A stretch of DNA of 64,000 nt from Mycoplasmopsis mucosicanis (GCF_006546935.1 NZ_SMDN01000006.1:1-64000), one strand, 5' to 3'; numbered from the stretch's first letter, positions 45,004 to 56,935 are shown. Numbers and translations: made by a program. The notes: generated by a model not told the origin, from the letters alone.

Positions 45004-46338
45004 ATGAACAAAAAAACAATTAAAAGAGTTATTTCTGCTGGTGTTTTAAACAGCTTTTTTGCGTTTGGTTTAATTGCCCTTTCAAGCTCATGCAACGCAG
45101 GTGGTCAAAATAACCAAAAAATTGAAAAAATAGAAGACGTGGACAAAAAACAAGACAATAAAGAAAAAGAAACTCAAAACGATGATAAAAATTCAACAGA
45201 CGAGCATATAAAAAATCAAGAAAAAGATAATATCATTAGTGATCAAGAAAATGTGCTTGATTTAGATTCGGAAGTAATAACAAAAGATGTTGTTACACAA
45301 AAACTTAAAGAAAAAAATATATCAAATATAGATAAAGTGACTAAAATAATTGCAAAAAATGCAAAAGAAATAGGTGACGAAGCATTTTTTGAAGCAACTG
45401 CTTTAACATCAATAGATTTACCAAAGGTAGAAAAAATAGGTAAATCTGCTTTTTATCGCGCTGTATCATTGACTAAAATAAGTTTACCTGTTGTTAAAGA
45501 GATTGGAACATCATCTTTTTCGTTGGCTAGTGCATTAATTGAATTTAATGCCCCTAAATTAGAAAAAATAGGTAGATACGCATTTAGCAATGTATCAAAA
45601 CTAGAATCTATTGATTTGCCTAACGTGAAAGAAATTGGTCAAGGTGCATTTTTTAATGCTAAATCATTAAAGAAAGTTAACTTACCTGAGTTAAGAAAAG
45701 TTGAACCAAAAGCATTTGATTCATCAGGTTTATCACAAGACGAGATAAATAGCATAATTGATAAAGCAAAAGAAAACAATAATCAAGAAAATGTGCTTGA
45801 TTTAGATTCAGAAGTAATAACAAAATCAATTGTGGAAGCAAAACTTAAAGAAAAAAATATATCAGGCATAGACAAGGTGACCAAAATAATTGCAAAAAAC
45901 GCAAGAGAAATAAAAGACTTTTCGTTTTATGGTGCAAAATCATTAACATCTGTTGATTTACCTAATGTTGAAAAAATAGGCACTTCTGTGTTTGTGAATG
46001 CAATGGCTTTAACTTCAATTGATTTGCCTAATTGTAAAGAAATAAGTGGAGGCGCTTTCATTTCAGCAGTATCTCTAAAAGAAATAAATGTTCCAAAATT
46101 AGAAATACTTGAAAGTTATACATTCAATAATATTTGAGAATTGACCTCAATTAATTTACCTAGTGTAAAAATAATCAAAGGATATGCTTTTTTGAATTCA
46201 TATAATTTAAAAGAAGTTATAGCCCCAAAAGTAGAAAAAATAGGACGCAAAGCTTTTGAAGGGACTGATTTAAGTGAGGACAGCATTAACAAATTAAATG
46301 AAATTGCTGTGGCTAATTCAACAAAAAAACAAAAATAA
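45004..46338 (+). CDS. BspA-like leucine-rich-repeat lipoprotein
   Basis: 444 aa. Lipoprotein signal with lipobox ALSSSC (about residue 30). A Glu/Lys/Asn-rich spacer is followed by two tandem modules, each starting ENVLDLDSEVITK and holding about five LRR_5-type repeats of ~23 aa (SLTSVDLPNVEKIGTSVF). Each module ends with a short ...LS.D.IN.. helix. BspA-like LRR proteins are surface adhesins; that role is inferred. One in-frame TGA Trp at 46138. Promoter and SD are not obvious (GAGAGAAAGAG precedes ATG). Confidence 0.9.
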
Positions 46339-46356
46339 ATCAATAGAAACACACAA

Positions 46357-46394
46357 AAAATAACCTTATTCACAAGTTGAGATAAGGTTATTTT
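46357..46394. terminator. Bidirectional terminator between LRR gene and rlbA
   Basis: Stem AAAATAACCTTAT / ATAAGGTTATTTT with a 12-nt loop. Confidence 0.8.
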
Positions 46395-46605
46395 AATTTT
46401 TTACTATATAAACGCTGTTATTAATTCAAACTACATCACCAACATAAACTTTTGTATTACGTCCCTGTGGCGTTGAGTTGTTTATTTTTATTTCGTTTTC
46501 ACTCAAAAAATATTTAGCTTGACCCCCTGTTTGAATAAGTCCTATTATTTTCAAAAGTTTGCCAATTTCTATATATTTTTCTTTAATTATTATGGTATTT
46601 TTCAT
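46393..46605 (-). CDS. S4-domain RNA-binding protein (YaaA/RlbA-like)
   Basis: 70 aa. A single S4 fold: IEIGKLLKIIGLIQTGGQAK, then YFLSENEIKINN and KVYVGDVVWINN. In Bacillus this gene (yaaA/rlbA) lies after dnaN and is implicated in ribosome assembly. Here too it follows dnaN, 1 nt from its stop, so the dnaA-dnaN-rlbA order is kept. Too short for the usual ORF cut-off but well supported by motif and position. Confidence 0.85.
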
Positions 46606-46606
46606 A

Positions 46607-47713
46607 TTATCTTCTTAAAGGTGAAATAAGTTGTTTACAAGCTTTATTTGATGAAGAAATTAATAAAACCTTTTTTACATTTTGGTCAATTAATATTGAA
46701 ATATCGTCATCAAAAACGCTAATTGCATCCTTTATAAAATTGTAATTTAAAGCCATTTCAAGATGTTTTCCTTGAAATTTAAAATTTGATGTTTTGTCAG
46801 CAAAATTACCAATTTCTATAACATTATTAACAATCTTAAATTCTTTATCATTAATATAAAGTTCAATTCTGTTTTGTTTATCCCCATTTGACATTCAAAT
46901 TTTATTAAGCATATTATTTAATTCAGTTTTTGAAATAGCTATTGTATAAGCCACGTCCATATTTTTGAAAATAGATTCAGTATCAACAAAAGGTATTGAA
47001 ACAATTCTTGAAATAATTACTGTATTTTCGTATTTAACACCAACTTTTATATCATTAAAAAAGAATGTAACTTTTTCAGGAGCATCAGAAGGTATTAAGT
47101 CTTTTAAATCTTTAGAATTAATTGAAAAATCAAAGTCGAATCCTACTTGTTCATCACATTTATACTGGTAAATAGCCAATCTATATGAATCTGTAGCAGT
47201 AAAGTTAATAACATCATTTTTCTTCTTCATGTTTATACATTTATAAATTAATGAGTTATCTAAACTTGAAGCATGACTTACACTTTTTATTGCTTTTTTA
47301 AATTCTGCTGTATTAAGGCTTAATTGTTTTGTGTTTAAAAGATTATCGATTGCAGGAAAATGTTTTTCAGTTAAAGTTGTGATTTGATATTTTGAATTCC
47401 CTTGCGAAATATCTAATAAATTTGTTGCTGTTTTAGTTATATTTATCATTCCTGAAAGTTTTTTTACAATACTTTTGAACACATTAGCTTGCACTAAAAA
47501 TTCACCAGGTTCTTCAACTAAAACATTAACGTCGTCAACAACAATTTTTTTAACTATGCTAGTCGCGTCATTAGCAGCTTTTAACGTAATATACTCATTA
47601 TCCACTGTAATATAAATACATCTAAAACTAAAAAATGTGCTTATAGGATCTGTATATTTTGAAACAATTTCTAAAGTATCATCAAAAATCTTTTTGTTTA
47701 TTTTAAAATTCAT
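46607..47713 (-). CDS. dnaN: DNA polymerase III subunit beta (sliding clamp)
   Basis: 368 aa. Ring clamp that holds Pol III on DNA. Divergent, as in other mycoplasmas, but with three clamp domains and landmarks DSYRLAIYQYKC (the TDSxRLA motif), FPAIDNLL, and the C-terminal end LISPLRR, where bacterial clamps usually end in a P-M-R/L-type tail. SD AAGGAG before ATG 47713. Lies between rlbA and dnaA. Confidence 0.93.
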
Positions 47714-47837
47714 AATTACTCCTTTTTAAGTATAAATAATATATCTTGTTGATATGTGTATAAATTACAAAAATAAGTTTTTGTATAGGAATAAATACAC
47801 AAATATCTATTTTTTGCTCTTTTAATAATGTGTATAA
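47714..47837. other. dnaA-dnaN intergenic DnaA-box cluster (part of oriC)
   Basis: Two perfect boxes on the minus strand, TTATACACA at 47763-47755 and 47837-47829 (the latter abuts the dnaA stop), plus a weaker ATACACAAA near 47796. Very AT-rich. It is the distal half of a probable bipartite origin. Confidence 0.65.
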
Positions 47838-49262
47838 CTAGTGTAATTTATATAGTTCATCTGATATAACCGCAATCGCCCGATTATACGATTGATCCAG
47901 GGTTTCCTTATTAGCTTCTACCTTTTTAATTGCGTTCATTATTGTTGTGTGATCTCTGTTTCCGAACAACTGACCAATTTTTTCTAAAGGAAGTTTCATT
48001 TCTTCTCTAATTATGTATATAGCAATGTGTCGAGCAAGCACAATTTCTTTTAATCTCGAGTGTCCTGTTAATTCTTTTTTGTTTACTTTGTAATATTTTG
48101 CTACATATTCTATAACTGAATCAGGGCTAATTCTCTCTTTATTATTAGAAAGTGGACAAAGTATTTTATTTACAATTTCTTTTGTATAACAACCGTTTGC
48201 TTTTTCTGTTATGTCTCTGTTATAAAAATTTAATGTACTAATTGCACCAATCAAGCTTCTTATTGATTTTTTAAAATTACGAACTATAAAATTTTTTGCT
48301 TCGTCTTCTCAGTTATCGGGGTGCATTTTATTGATATAAATAAAATGTTCTAAAATCTTTAATAAATCGTCTTGTTTAGGTGGTTTAATTTCCACTTGTA
48401 AACCACTCGTAAGTCGGCTGATTAGTCTGCTATCAAACATATTATTTAAAGCTGAAACACCTTTATCTGAAGCAAAAACCGTAACTTTTTTATTTAAAAT
48501 CCTGAAATCCAGTATTTGGTTGATAACTTGAAGTGTTGATTTTTTGTTCCCTTGTCCATAATATTGAAAATCGTCAAACATCAATAAATCAGCATTATTT
48601 AATTCAGTTAAACGTTTTTTTATTTTTTCTTGATTGTTTTCTTGAAGCAATATTGTTATGTCTGTAACAAATTCGCCCGGATTTAAATAAATAACTGTTT
48701 GGTTAGTTTTTAAAAAATCATTAGCTATCGCATTTAATAAGTGTGTTTTGCCTAGACCAGAATTTGCTGATATAAACACAGGGTTAAATGTTGCATCACC
48801 TAGTGCCAGCATTTTTGCAATTCTAATTGCGTCTTTGTTAAAATCACCTTTTACGTATTTTTCAAACGTGAAGTCTTTAATAAGATTTCCATAAATATTT
48901 TTAATAACTTTAGAAACACTTTTTTGTGCTTCTTTTTCTTTTAGTTTTGAATCATTTTGTTCATTTAAGTCTATTTTTTTAACTTTTTTTGTTGTTATTG
49001 AGTAAGTAACGTTTTCTTTTTCAAATATCTCACACAGAACTTTTCTAATTTTTTCGTCCATTGTGCTTTTAATAATGGACAAACTATTTTTTGAAAGATC
49101 TGTCTCGAATTCAACATTGTTAAAAGCATCAATTTTAACTATTTTCAATGGAAGAATGAAACTTTTAATTAATAATTTGTCTTTGAGTTCTAAAGCCATA
49201 CCTTTCCAAAAAGCTTCAATAAATGGAAACATTTTGTTTTTTTCTAAATCATTTTTTTTCAT
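47838..49262 (-). CDS. dnaA: Chromosomal replication initiator DnaA
   Basis: 474 aa. AAA+ initiator. N-terminal domain to about 100, Lys/Glu-rich linker, Walker A ANSGLGKTHLLNA (about 165), Walker B DLLMFDDFQYY, sensor ASDKGVSAL, and C-terminal DNA-binding HTH with the signature LFGNRDHTTIMNAI. SD GGAGG before ATG 49262. Flanked on both sides by DnaA boxes. Lies on the minus strand, so the origin is at about 49.3-49.5 kb. Confidence 0.97.
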
Positions 49263-49510
49263 TTGCCTCCATTAAATATAATAATTTATATTATATTTTT
49301 AATTATTAATAAGTGCTATACATAATTGTGTAAAAATGTGAGTTATCCACAAATTTATTCACAACGATCGAACTCATTTTTGAGTGGTTTTCGCAAATTT
49401 TGTACATTTAAAAATACTAGTTCAAAATATGTTAATAACTTAGAACAATCTTGTGAATAAAATGTTTATTAACCTTTTAAAAATGCTAAATAGAGCTTTC
49501 CATAATAAAA
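49263..49510. other. oriC: Chromosomal replication origin (oriC) upstream of dnaA
   Basis: Perfect consensus box TTATCCACA at 49343-49351, TTATTCACA at 49355-49363, TTATTCACA on the minus strand at 49460-49452, and TTTTACACA on the minus strand at 49335-49327. AT-rich stretches with AATTATTAA and TTAATAACTTAG serve as candidate unwinding region. Genes diverge from here (dnaA minus, recD2 plus). Confidence 0.8.
49368..49393. repeat. Dispersed element core inside oriC
   Basis: CGAACTCATTTTTGAGTGGTTTTCG; palindromic core and outer CGAA/TTCG ends. Located between DnaA boxes. Confidence 0.45.
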
Positions 49511-49526
49511 TATAATTCTATATATG
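49511..49526 (+). promoter_or_regulatory. Promoter of recD2, probably leaderless
   Basis: TATAAT at 49511-49516 and ATG at 49524, 7 nt apart; no SD. Confidence 0.55.
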
Positions 49527-51683
49527 AATAATGAAAAAAGTTTGAATCAAAAAGGCCAACTTTTCCAAGGAATGTTTAAAAAAATTCTTTCAGGTGGTGA
49601 AAAAGTTGATTGAAAATATACATTAGCAATTTTTGTTGCAAGAGATGGCAAAAATTTCAGTGTATTTATGACAAATCAACCTATTAAATTGATGACAATG
49701 TATGAAATAAGTGTCAGCGACAATAAAAAGTCTAATTATAATTCTAAACAACTAGACTCGCTTAAAGTGCGCGAGCCTGACTCAAATGAAGAATTAGAGA
49801 AAATTTTAATTGCATCCAATTCAGGAATTGGTCGCCAAACACTAGCTAAAATTAAAGATAAAATAGGCAAGCAATGAGTAGAACAATTCAAGAAAGACCA
49901 ATCAGCATTCAAGGAGTTATTAAGTTCTAAATCATTTGATGCTTTAGTAGCTTTTTTTCAAACATACACTAACAAAAGTTATAATTTTTTTGTTGCTTCA
50001 GGACTTTCTTCATTATATGAATCACTCTATAAGGATTTAGGTGACGTTGATGACAGTTTAATTGAAACATTGAAACAAATAAATCCTTATACATTGGTAT
50101 ATGAAAAAAATTACACGTTTAGTACTATTGATAATTTAGCCACACTTTTGAAATTAGAAGACACTCCGCAGCGTCTTAAAGCTTTAATTTTTTGTTCAGT
50201 TGAAGACCTGATGAATAGCGAAAACTCAACGCTTGTAAATCCAAGTTTATTAATAAATAAAATACAAAAAGACTATAAAAATTATAGTTTTGAACTTATT
50301 ACCGAAACAATTCAAGAAATGATTAATACAGGTATTTTATGTTTTAATAGCAATCATCAAAGAATTACCACCAAGAAAATGCACGATAAAGAGATGTATT
50401 TGGCTGCAACTCTGCTTCGGTTAAATAAAGACAAAAAAGTTTTGAAAATTGATTTGCACTCGTCGTTATCAACGTTGCAACAACATGCGTTTAAAAACGC
50501 AGTTGAAAATGGTGTTAGTATAATTTCAGGTTTTCCAGGCACAGGTAAATCTTTTGTTATTAAAAACATTATTGAATATTTTGTAAATAATGAAGTTTTT
50601 AACAATGATGATATTGCAGTTTTGGCTCCTACAGGGCGAGCAGCAATCAATATTAAAACGAAGTGAAACATTAACGCAAGAACAATTCATAGTTATTTTA
50701 GACTTTCACCTTCTCCTCATAAAACAACAATTGACTGCACAAATCCTGCAGCAAGTCACAAATTATTAATAATTGATGAATTTTCAATGGTTAATACAGA
50801 TGTTTTTTATGAAGTCATAAGTCATTCTAAAAACCTTGAAAAAATTATTTTTGTTGGCGATGTTGATCAACTTCCATGCATTGGTCCTGGCAACTTATTG
50901 GATGATTTAATTAACTCAAATAAATTTACATGCGTAAAATTAGATGAGATATTTAGAACTGACAGAAAAGAAATTCCAGACCACTTTCTAGCAGTCAAAA
51001 ACAAAAAAAACTTCTCTTTTAATACAAACGATATTGTTTTTTTAGATACACCGCCAGCCGTGTATTATGATGAATTATGCAGTCAATATGCAATGAATGT
51101 TGAAGAATTTGGACTTGAAAACACTGCTGTTTTAATACCTATGCACAAAACTATTAATGGGATTAGAAACACAAATAAAATTTTGCAGCAATGACGACTT
51201 AATAATTATATGATTAAGAATTCTGAACCCGAGTCTTTCTCGTTTGGAGTTGGCGAAAATGCGCGAAAATTTTATGTTGGTGATAAAGTTGTCCAAAATG
51301 AAAATGATTATGATTTAGATGTCTACAATGGCGAAATTGGTTTTATAAAATCTTATAATCAAGCCACAAAATCAGTTGTTGTTGACTTTGGATACAAAAG
51401 CATAACTTACTCAAGAGAAATCTTTGGACAATACGTTTCGTTAGGTTATGCACTTTCAGTTCACAAGTTTCAAGGTTCAGAATCTCAATGTGTAATTTTT
51501 GTTACTTATCCTGAACATAATTTTATAATGAGTACAAAATTGATTTATACTGCTGTTTCGCGTGCAAAAGAGAAATTAGTTATTTTAGGTGATTTAAATT
51601 ATTACAAAACCAAAGTAATAAAACCATCAAATGAACAAAAAGCAATAACAACATTTAGCGAATTTATCAATACGGAGGTTTAA
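49524..51683 (+). CDS. recD2: RecD2-like SF1B helicase
   Basis: 719 aa. 5'-3' DNA helicase of the RecD2/TraA group. N-terminal part without RecBC contacts, helix-hairpin region near SNSGIGRQTLAKI (about 93), Walker A SGFPGTGKSF (about 335), Walker B LLIIDEFSMVN, motif III VGDVDQLPCIGPG, motif IV FRTD, and C-terminal motif V/VI SLGYALSVHKFQGSE and IYTAVSRAKEKL. Involved in repair; no recB/recC in view. Stop overlaps the pth start. Confidence 0.92.
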
Positions 51684-52240
51684 TGAAGTTAATAGTAGGC
51701 CTTGGAAACATAGGTGAGGAATATAAGTTTACAAGACACAATGCAGGGTTTTTAACAATAGATAAACTAATTGAAAAAACTGGTGTCAAATTAAATAAAG
51801 AAAAATTTAATGGTCGCTTTGGTCAAGGTGATGGGTTTATTTTGGCCAAACCATCAACATATATGAACAAATCTGGTGAATTTATTCAAGAAATAACACA
51901 TTTTTTTAAAATTGAGCCTGCTGATGTTATGGTTATTTATGATGAAAAAGACTTTAATTTAGGCCAAGCTTCTATAAAAATAGGTGGTTCAGCAGCCGGG
52001 CACAATGGTGTTCAAAATGTCATGGATCATTTGCCTTCTAACGACTTTAAAAGATTAAGAATAGGTATAGGTCGCGATAAAAATTATGAGCTTAAAGACT
52101 GAGTTTTATCTCGTTTTAAACTTGAAGAGATTCCTGTTCTCGAACGCGTTATAAATGTTGCTAGTGAGGCTGCTATTTCATTTGTTTATAACGATATTAA
52201 GAAAGTTATAGAAAAATTTAATTGTGAAAACAAGAAATAA
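51683..52240 (+). CDS. pth: Peptidyl-tRNA hydrolase
   Basis: 185 aa. Recycles peptidyl-tRNA. KLIVGLGNIGEEYKFTRHNAGF (catalytic His), AKPSTYMNKSGE, VIYDEKDFNLG (catalytic Asp region, usually DDLDLP), GGSAAGHNGVQNV. Starts in the recD2 stop (TAATG, SD GGAGG) and overlaps tilS by 17 nt, so recD2-pth-tilS are tightly coupled. Confidence 0.95.
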
Positions 52241-53102
52241 TTTACTCGTCGGTGTAAGTGGTGGTCCTGATTCAATGTATTTGCTTTTTTGACTTCAACA
52301 AATTTTCCAAAATACACAAATTATAGTAGCTTCGGTAAATTACAAAACTCGTTTAGAAAGCGACAAAGAGATTGAGTTGGTTGAAAAATATTGCAAAAAA
52401 CATAAAATTATTTTTGAGTCTGCTGTCTATGATGCACGTAATTCCACAAAAAATTTTGAGAATTGAGCGCGTGTGAAACGATATGAATTTTTTAACAAAA
52501 TATACAAAAAATATCAGTGTTTTGCTCTCTATTTAGGTCATCATAAAGACGACTTTCTTGAAACTTGCATAATGCAAAAAAGATCAAAACGCTTGCCTAT
52601 TTTTTGGGGGATTAAAGAGGTAAATTTTCTTAATGAGATGAATATAGTCCGACCTTTTTTACACCTATTTTTTAAGACACAAATACTCAAAAAAATTCAT
52701 GATTTCAACATTCCATACATGAATGACTCCAGCAACGATTTTGACGTATACACACGAAATTCAATAAGATTGGAAATAAAAGATTGAAGTTTTGAGCAAA
52801 AAAACATATTGATAAATTCCTATAAAAAACTCAATGAAGAAAACAAAGTTTTGGAGTCGAAAATCAATTATGATTTTAAACTTTGAGAGCAAAGTAATTT
52901 TGATAACCGTGTCTTTAAAAAGATGAAAAATCAAGAAAAATTAATGTTTAAATATATTCACCAAAACTATTCAAACATTAAGTTAAGTAGTAGAAAACTA
53001 GATTCAATTTTACATTGGTATTTAATGCAAAAAGGAACAGGTAAATATTTAATTAAATCGAATGTTTTTATCTTTAAAGTTAAAGGTTGTCTAATTAATT
53101 AA
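52224..53102 (+). CDS. tilS: tRNA(Ile)-lysidine synthase
   Basis: 292 aa. Converts C34 of tRNA-Ile(CAU) to lysidine. PP-loop VGVSGGPDSMYLLF at the N terminus, then ALYLGHHKDDFLET and the RLPIFWGI/IVRPFL region with MNDSSN. Short C-terminal domain, as usual in mycoplasmas. GTG start at 52224 with the PP-loop 10 residues in; the ATG alternatives would remove the PP-loop. Order pth-tilS-ftsH matches Firmicutes. Confidence 0.92.
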
Positions 53103-53149
53103 TTTTTAATTCTTTAATATAATTAAAAATAGTAATAAGAAAGGAACGC

Positions 53150-55192
53150 ATGAAAGACAAAAAACCTCCAATGACAAATTCGAAAATAATTTCAATTATT
53201 TTCATAACTGTCTTATCAGTGATAGCTGCCGGTGTGTTGATTTATCTTTTGTATCAACGATTTGCGCCTGTTGATCAACTTATCGGGTTAGAAAAACTTA
53301 AAGAACACATCAAATTCGCAACTGAGAACAACAGTGACAATATTTATTTTAAAGACATAAATCTTGACTCATTTAATGGTCAAGTTAAGTATGTTTTACA
53401 CAATAATCAAGGAGATTTTCACTATATAGCGGCTATTGGTCGAGAAAACGTAGAAAAGTATGCACTTATTGATAGTGGTTTAAGAAAATCTCTTGTTGAA
53501 GCACAAAGTGGTTCAGGACAAACTTTTCAAATTTTATCTAGTCCGCTTCCATCAAATTCAACTCCTTTTTGACAAGTTATTTTACAAACTTTACTTCCAT
53601 TAATTTTGTGAATATTAATTGGTTGATTCTTCTTTAGAATGCTATTTATAGGTTCTGGTGGTCTTCCTGGAATGGTTGGTGAAAACAGAAGTCCAGCTCA
53701 AAAAATTAAAAGTGATAAAAAATTCAAAGATATTGCAGGAAACAAAGAAGCAAAAGAAGAAATTGTTGAAATTGTTGATTACCTTAAAGATCCTAAAAAA
53801 TATGCTGCTGCTGGCGCAAGAATGCCTCATGGAATATTATTAGGTGGTCCTCCAGGCACAGGTAAAACGTTGTTAGCTAAAGCAACAGCGGGAGAAGCAA
53901 ACGTACCTTTCTATTTCATTTCTGCATCTAATTTTGTTGAAATGTATGTAGGTTTAGGAGCTAAAAGAGTAAGAAGTGTGGTTGCTGAAGCTCGTAAAAA
54001 TGCTCCCGCAATTATATTTATTGATGAACTTGATGCTATTGGACGTACAAGAGGTGCTGGTTTAGGTGGCGGTCATGATGAACGTGAGCAAACTTTAAAC
54101 CAACTTCTTGTTGAAATGGATGGTATTCAAGAGAATAGTGGTATTTTATTCTTTGCTGCAACTAACAGAACTGATGTATTAGACCCTGCTTTAATTCGTC
54201 CTGGTCGTTTTGATAGACAAATCACTGTAGGCCTTCCAGATGTTAAAGAACGACAAGAAATTCTTGAGTTACATGCAAAAGGTAAAAGAATTTCTTCAAA
54301 AATCGATATGGCTAATGTAGCTAAAAGAACTCCTGGTTTTTCAGGTGCTCAACTTGAAAACGTTATTAATGAAGCTAGTTTATTGGCCGTAAGATTTAAT
54401 CATAAAGTAATTACACTTGATGATATAGATGAAGCTATTGACAGAGTTATGGCTGGTCCAGCTAAGAAAAATAGAGTTATTTCTCAAAAAGAATTGACTA
54501 TGGTAGCATATCATGAAGCGGGCCATGCTGTTGTTGGTTTAAAAATTGAAGGTGCAAACAAAGTTCAAAAAATAACCATTATTCCTCGTGGTCAAGCAGG
54601 TGGTTATAACCTTATGACGCCTGAAGAAGAGAAATACAATCTTTCTAAACAAGAATTAATAGCAATAATTACCTCATTTATGGGAGGTCGTGTTGCTGAA
54701 GAAATAATTTATGGTTCAGAAAACATTTCAACTGGTGCAAGCAACGATATTCAAAAAGCAACAAAAATTGCGCGTAAAATGGTGACCGAATACGGTATGT
54801 CTGATCTAGGACCTATTCAATATGAGACTGATGATTCAAATCCATTCCTTGGTCGTGATTATCTAAAATCAAGTTCATTTTCAAGTCAAGTAGGTCATGA
54901 AATTGATCTTGAAGTACGTAAAATAATGCTAGAAGCACAAGCAAGAGCTCATAAAATAATTACTGAAAATATTAAATTACTTGAGCTTATCAAAACCGCT
55001 TTATTAGAAAAAGAAACAATTGTTGCTGAAGAAATTGAATACATTAATAAACATATGCAACTACCTCCGAAAGAAGATGAAAAAGCAGAAATAGTTGATA
55101 ATAAGACACTTGATGATTTATTAAATGATGTTGAACAAAACAAAGTTCAAGATGACCTAGATAATCAAAATATGTCTGAAAAAACTGAATAA
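53150..55192 (+). CDS. ftsH: ATP-dependent zinc metalloprotease FtsH
   Basis: 680 aa. Membrane AAA+ protease for quality control. TM1 at about 13-35, extracytoplasmic domain, TM2 at about 147-166 (ILWILIGWFFFRML). AAA domain: Walker A GGPPGTGKT, Walker B IIFIDELDAIG, pore motif FVEMYVG, SRH NRTDVLDPALIRPGRFDR. Zinc site YHEAGHAV, and third ligand region near STGASNDIQKAT. SD AAAGGAA before ATG 53150. Terminator follows. Confidence 0.98.
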
Positions 55193-55195
55193 GAT

Positions 55196-55224
55196 CAAAA
55201 CCTGAGTTTTCAGGTTTTGTTTTT
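55196..55224 (+). terminator. Terminator after ftsH
   Basis: Stem CAAAACCTGA / TCAGGTTTTG, 4-nt loop, T run. Confidence 0.85.
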
Positions 55225-55360
55225 ATTCTGCTAATAAAGTTTGATTTATACTTATCTTTCCCACTTTAAGTATAAAAATTATGGTTGCGCAAATTGTTGA
55301 CATAGCACTCAATAAAAATTAAAACATATGGTTGAATTACTAGCCATATTTAGAGATGAA

Positions 55361-55400
55361 TTTTTACTTATATACACATTTTTGAGTACTTTATGACAAA
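55361..55400. repeat. Dispersed element copy (ftsH-AEC gap)
   Basis: TTTTTACTTATATACACATT then TTTGAGTACTTTATGACAAA. Intergenic, between convergent genes. The rest of 55225-55413 shows nothing else. Confidence 0.6.
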
Positions 55401-55413
55401 TAAGACATAAATA

Positions 55414-55441
55414 AAAACCTCTTGTCACGGCAAGAGGTTTT
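55414..55441 (-). terminator. Terminator of the AEC permease gene
   Basis: Stem AAAACCTCTTG / CAAGAGGTTTT with loop TCACGG; 33 nt after the minus-strand stop. Confidence 0.8.
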
Positions 55442-55473
55442 CTAATTAATTTAACTAATGTTGAAACACTTAA

Positions 55474-56751
55474 TTAAACAATTACAGGGATTGCATTGTA
55501 TGTTGCGAATGAAATAAGTGTTCAAATTGGTATTGTTACCAAGCAAACTAATGTAGATAATGAGTTTACTGCTGCTGTATAACCTGAGTGTTCATGTTTA
55601 TATGCAGCAGAGAAAATAATTGTAACAGCGGCTGGTGGACAAGCAGCTAGAATAACAAGAAGTGTTGTTGTACCAGGTGATAGTCAACCTAATGAAGCAA
55701 TTATTAGACCAAACAAGAAGATTGCTAAAGGCATAACAAATGTTTTTCTAATTGTTGTAATTCATACGTCTTTATCTTTTCCTGCTTCTTTAAGGTTTGC
55801 AGTAGCTAAAGAACCACCAATAACCAATCATGCAAGTGGTGAAACAAGTCCACTACCTACTTGAATTGGTTTAGCAATAACAGGGAATCTTGATAATAAT
55901 CCACCATAATATTGGTGAGCACCAGGTGTTCCTTGTTCTACTTTTGTAAATTCAAATGGATGTTTTGCGCTAGTAACAAATCATGTATTAGCACCTGGAA
56001 TAAATTGAATTAGTCACAAGATTGCTGAAACATAAAGACATAACATCATTGGAACAGTTAGTGCTTTTAGAACAGGTTTAATCTGTGTTCTGCTAATTTT
56101 TTGACCAGAGTACTGAAGTTTAAGATATGAGAAGGCACCGATCATGTAAGGTAAGTTTCACACTTGAAGAATAGCTAGTGTTGTGTTTTGGAATACTAAA
56201 CCTGTTAATGATTGAATCAAAGGAACAGCAAAGAATTGAAGTGAAGCATAACTCAACATCATTTGAGCTGTTAGAATTTTTTGTGCATAACTTTTAATGT
56301 ATGCTTCTTCGAAAGCGGTTTGAACAACCCCTTTGTCAGTTTTTTCGTATAGAGCTCTTGCTTTAGCAAGTAATCTTGCAGACATTAATTTTGGCACATA
56401 TTTAATTATTACAAAGTTGTAAATTCCAATCAATATGTAGAATGCTGCCGATAAACCTATAACAATAGCTACTTCTTTACCCGCTCTTGTATCTGCATCT
56501 TTCATAAATGCAATTAAACACAAGAATGGTAAAGCGTAGTTCAATGTGAATGTTGATAATTTACCGTTGATTTCTTTACTGAATACACCTTTACGTGTAG
56601 CGAAAAAACCAAGAAGCACAAATACCATTGTTGCAACAACAGCAGCATAGAAACCTTGTGATGATAATAGGTTAATAGCTGTTTCAGAAAATGGAATAGT
56701 TACTTTGTCCGCTGCACCAGATGGTGTAGCAGCTAAAATCTTATCGACCAT
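55474..56751 (-). CDS. AEC-family permease (auxin efflux carrier / malate permease type)
   Basis: 425 aa, about ten TM segments. N-terminal half begins FYAAVVATMVFVLLGFFATRKGV with the AEC pattern LSTFTLNYALPFLCL; C-terminal half has LVSPLAWLVIGGSLA and ILAACPPAAVTIIFSAAYKHE, the typical AEC repeat. Bacterial members carry malate or other organic acids; the substrate here is unproven. ATG 56751 is chosen for its SD AAAGGAGA; an upstream in-frame extension lacks conservation. A palindrome (56784-56802) sits just upstream. Confidence 0.88.
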
Positions 56752-56783
56752 AATGCGTGTCTCCTTTCTAATATATATATTTA

Positions 56784-56802
56784 ATACTACGATACGTAGT
56801 AT
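56784..56802. promoter_or_regulatory. Palindrome upstream of the AEC permease gene (candidate operator)
   Basis: ATACTACG-ATA-CGTAGTAT, perfect 8-bp arms with a 3-nt centre, 33 bp before ATG 56751. GC content is high for this region. No regulator gene is adjacent. Confidence 0.5.
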
Positions 56803-56894
56803 CATATTTATTTTACTTATTTATTAATAAATAAATGAATTTTTAGTGTTAAAGAAACATATTTTTATAATATGTTTTTGCTATAAAAATATAA

Positions 56895-56935
56895 TTTTTG
56901 ACCAATATACACATTTTTGAGTAGTTTAGGTAAAA
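56895..56935. repeat. Dispersed element copy (AEC-HAD gap)
   Basis: TTTTTGACCAATATACACAT then TTTTGAGTAGTTTAGGTAAAA, close to the consensus. The rest of this 350-bp gap holds the palindrome and the HAD gene promoter only. Confidence 0.65.

Noticed and set aside
56752..56805. N-terminal extension of the AEC permease
   Set aside because: It would span the SD AAAGGAG and reach toward the palindrome; ATG 56751 has a standard SD spacing.
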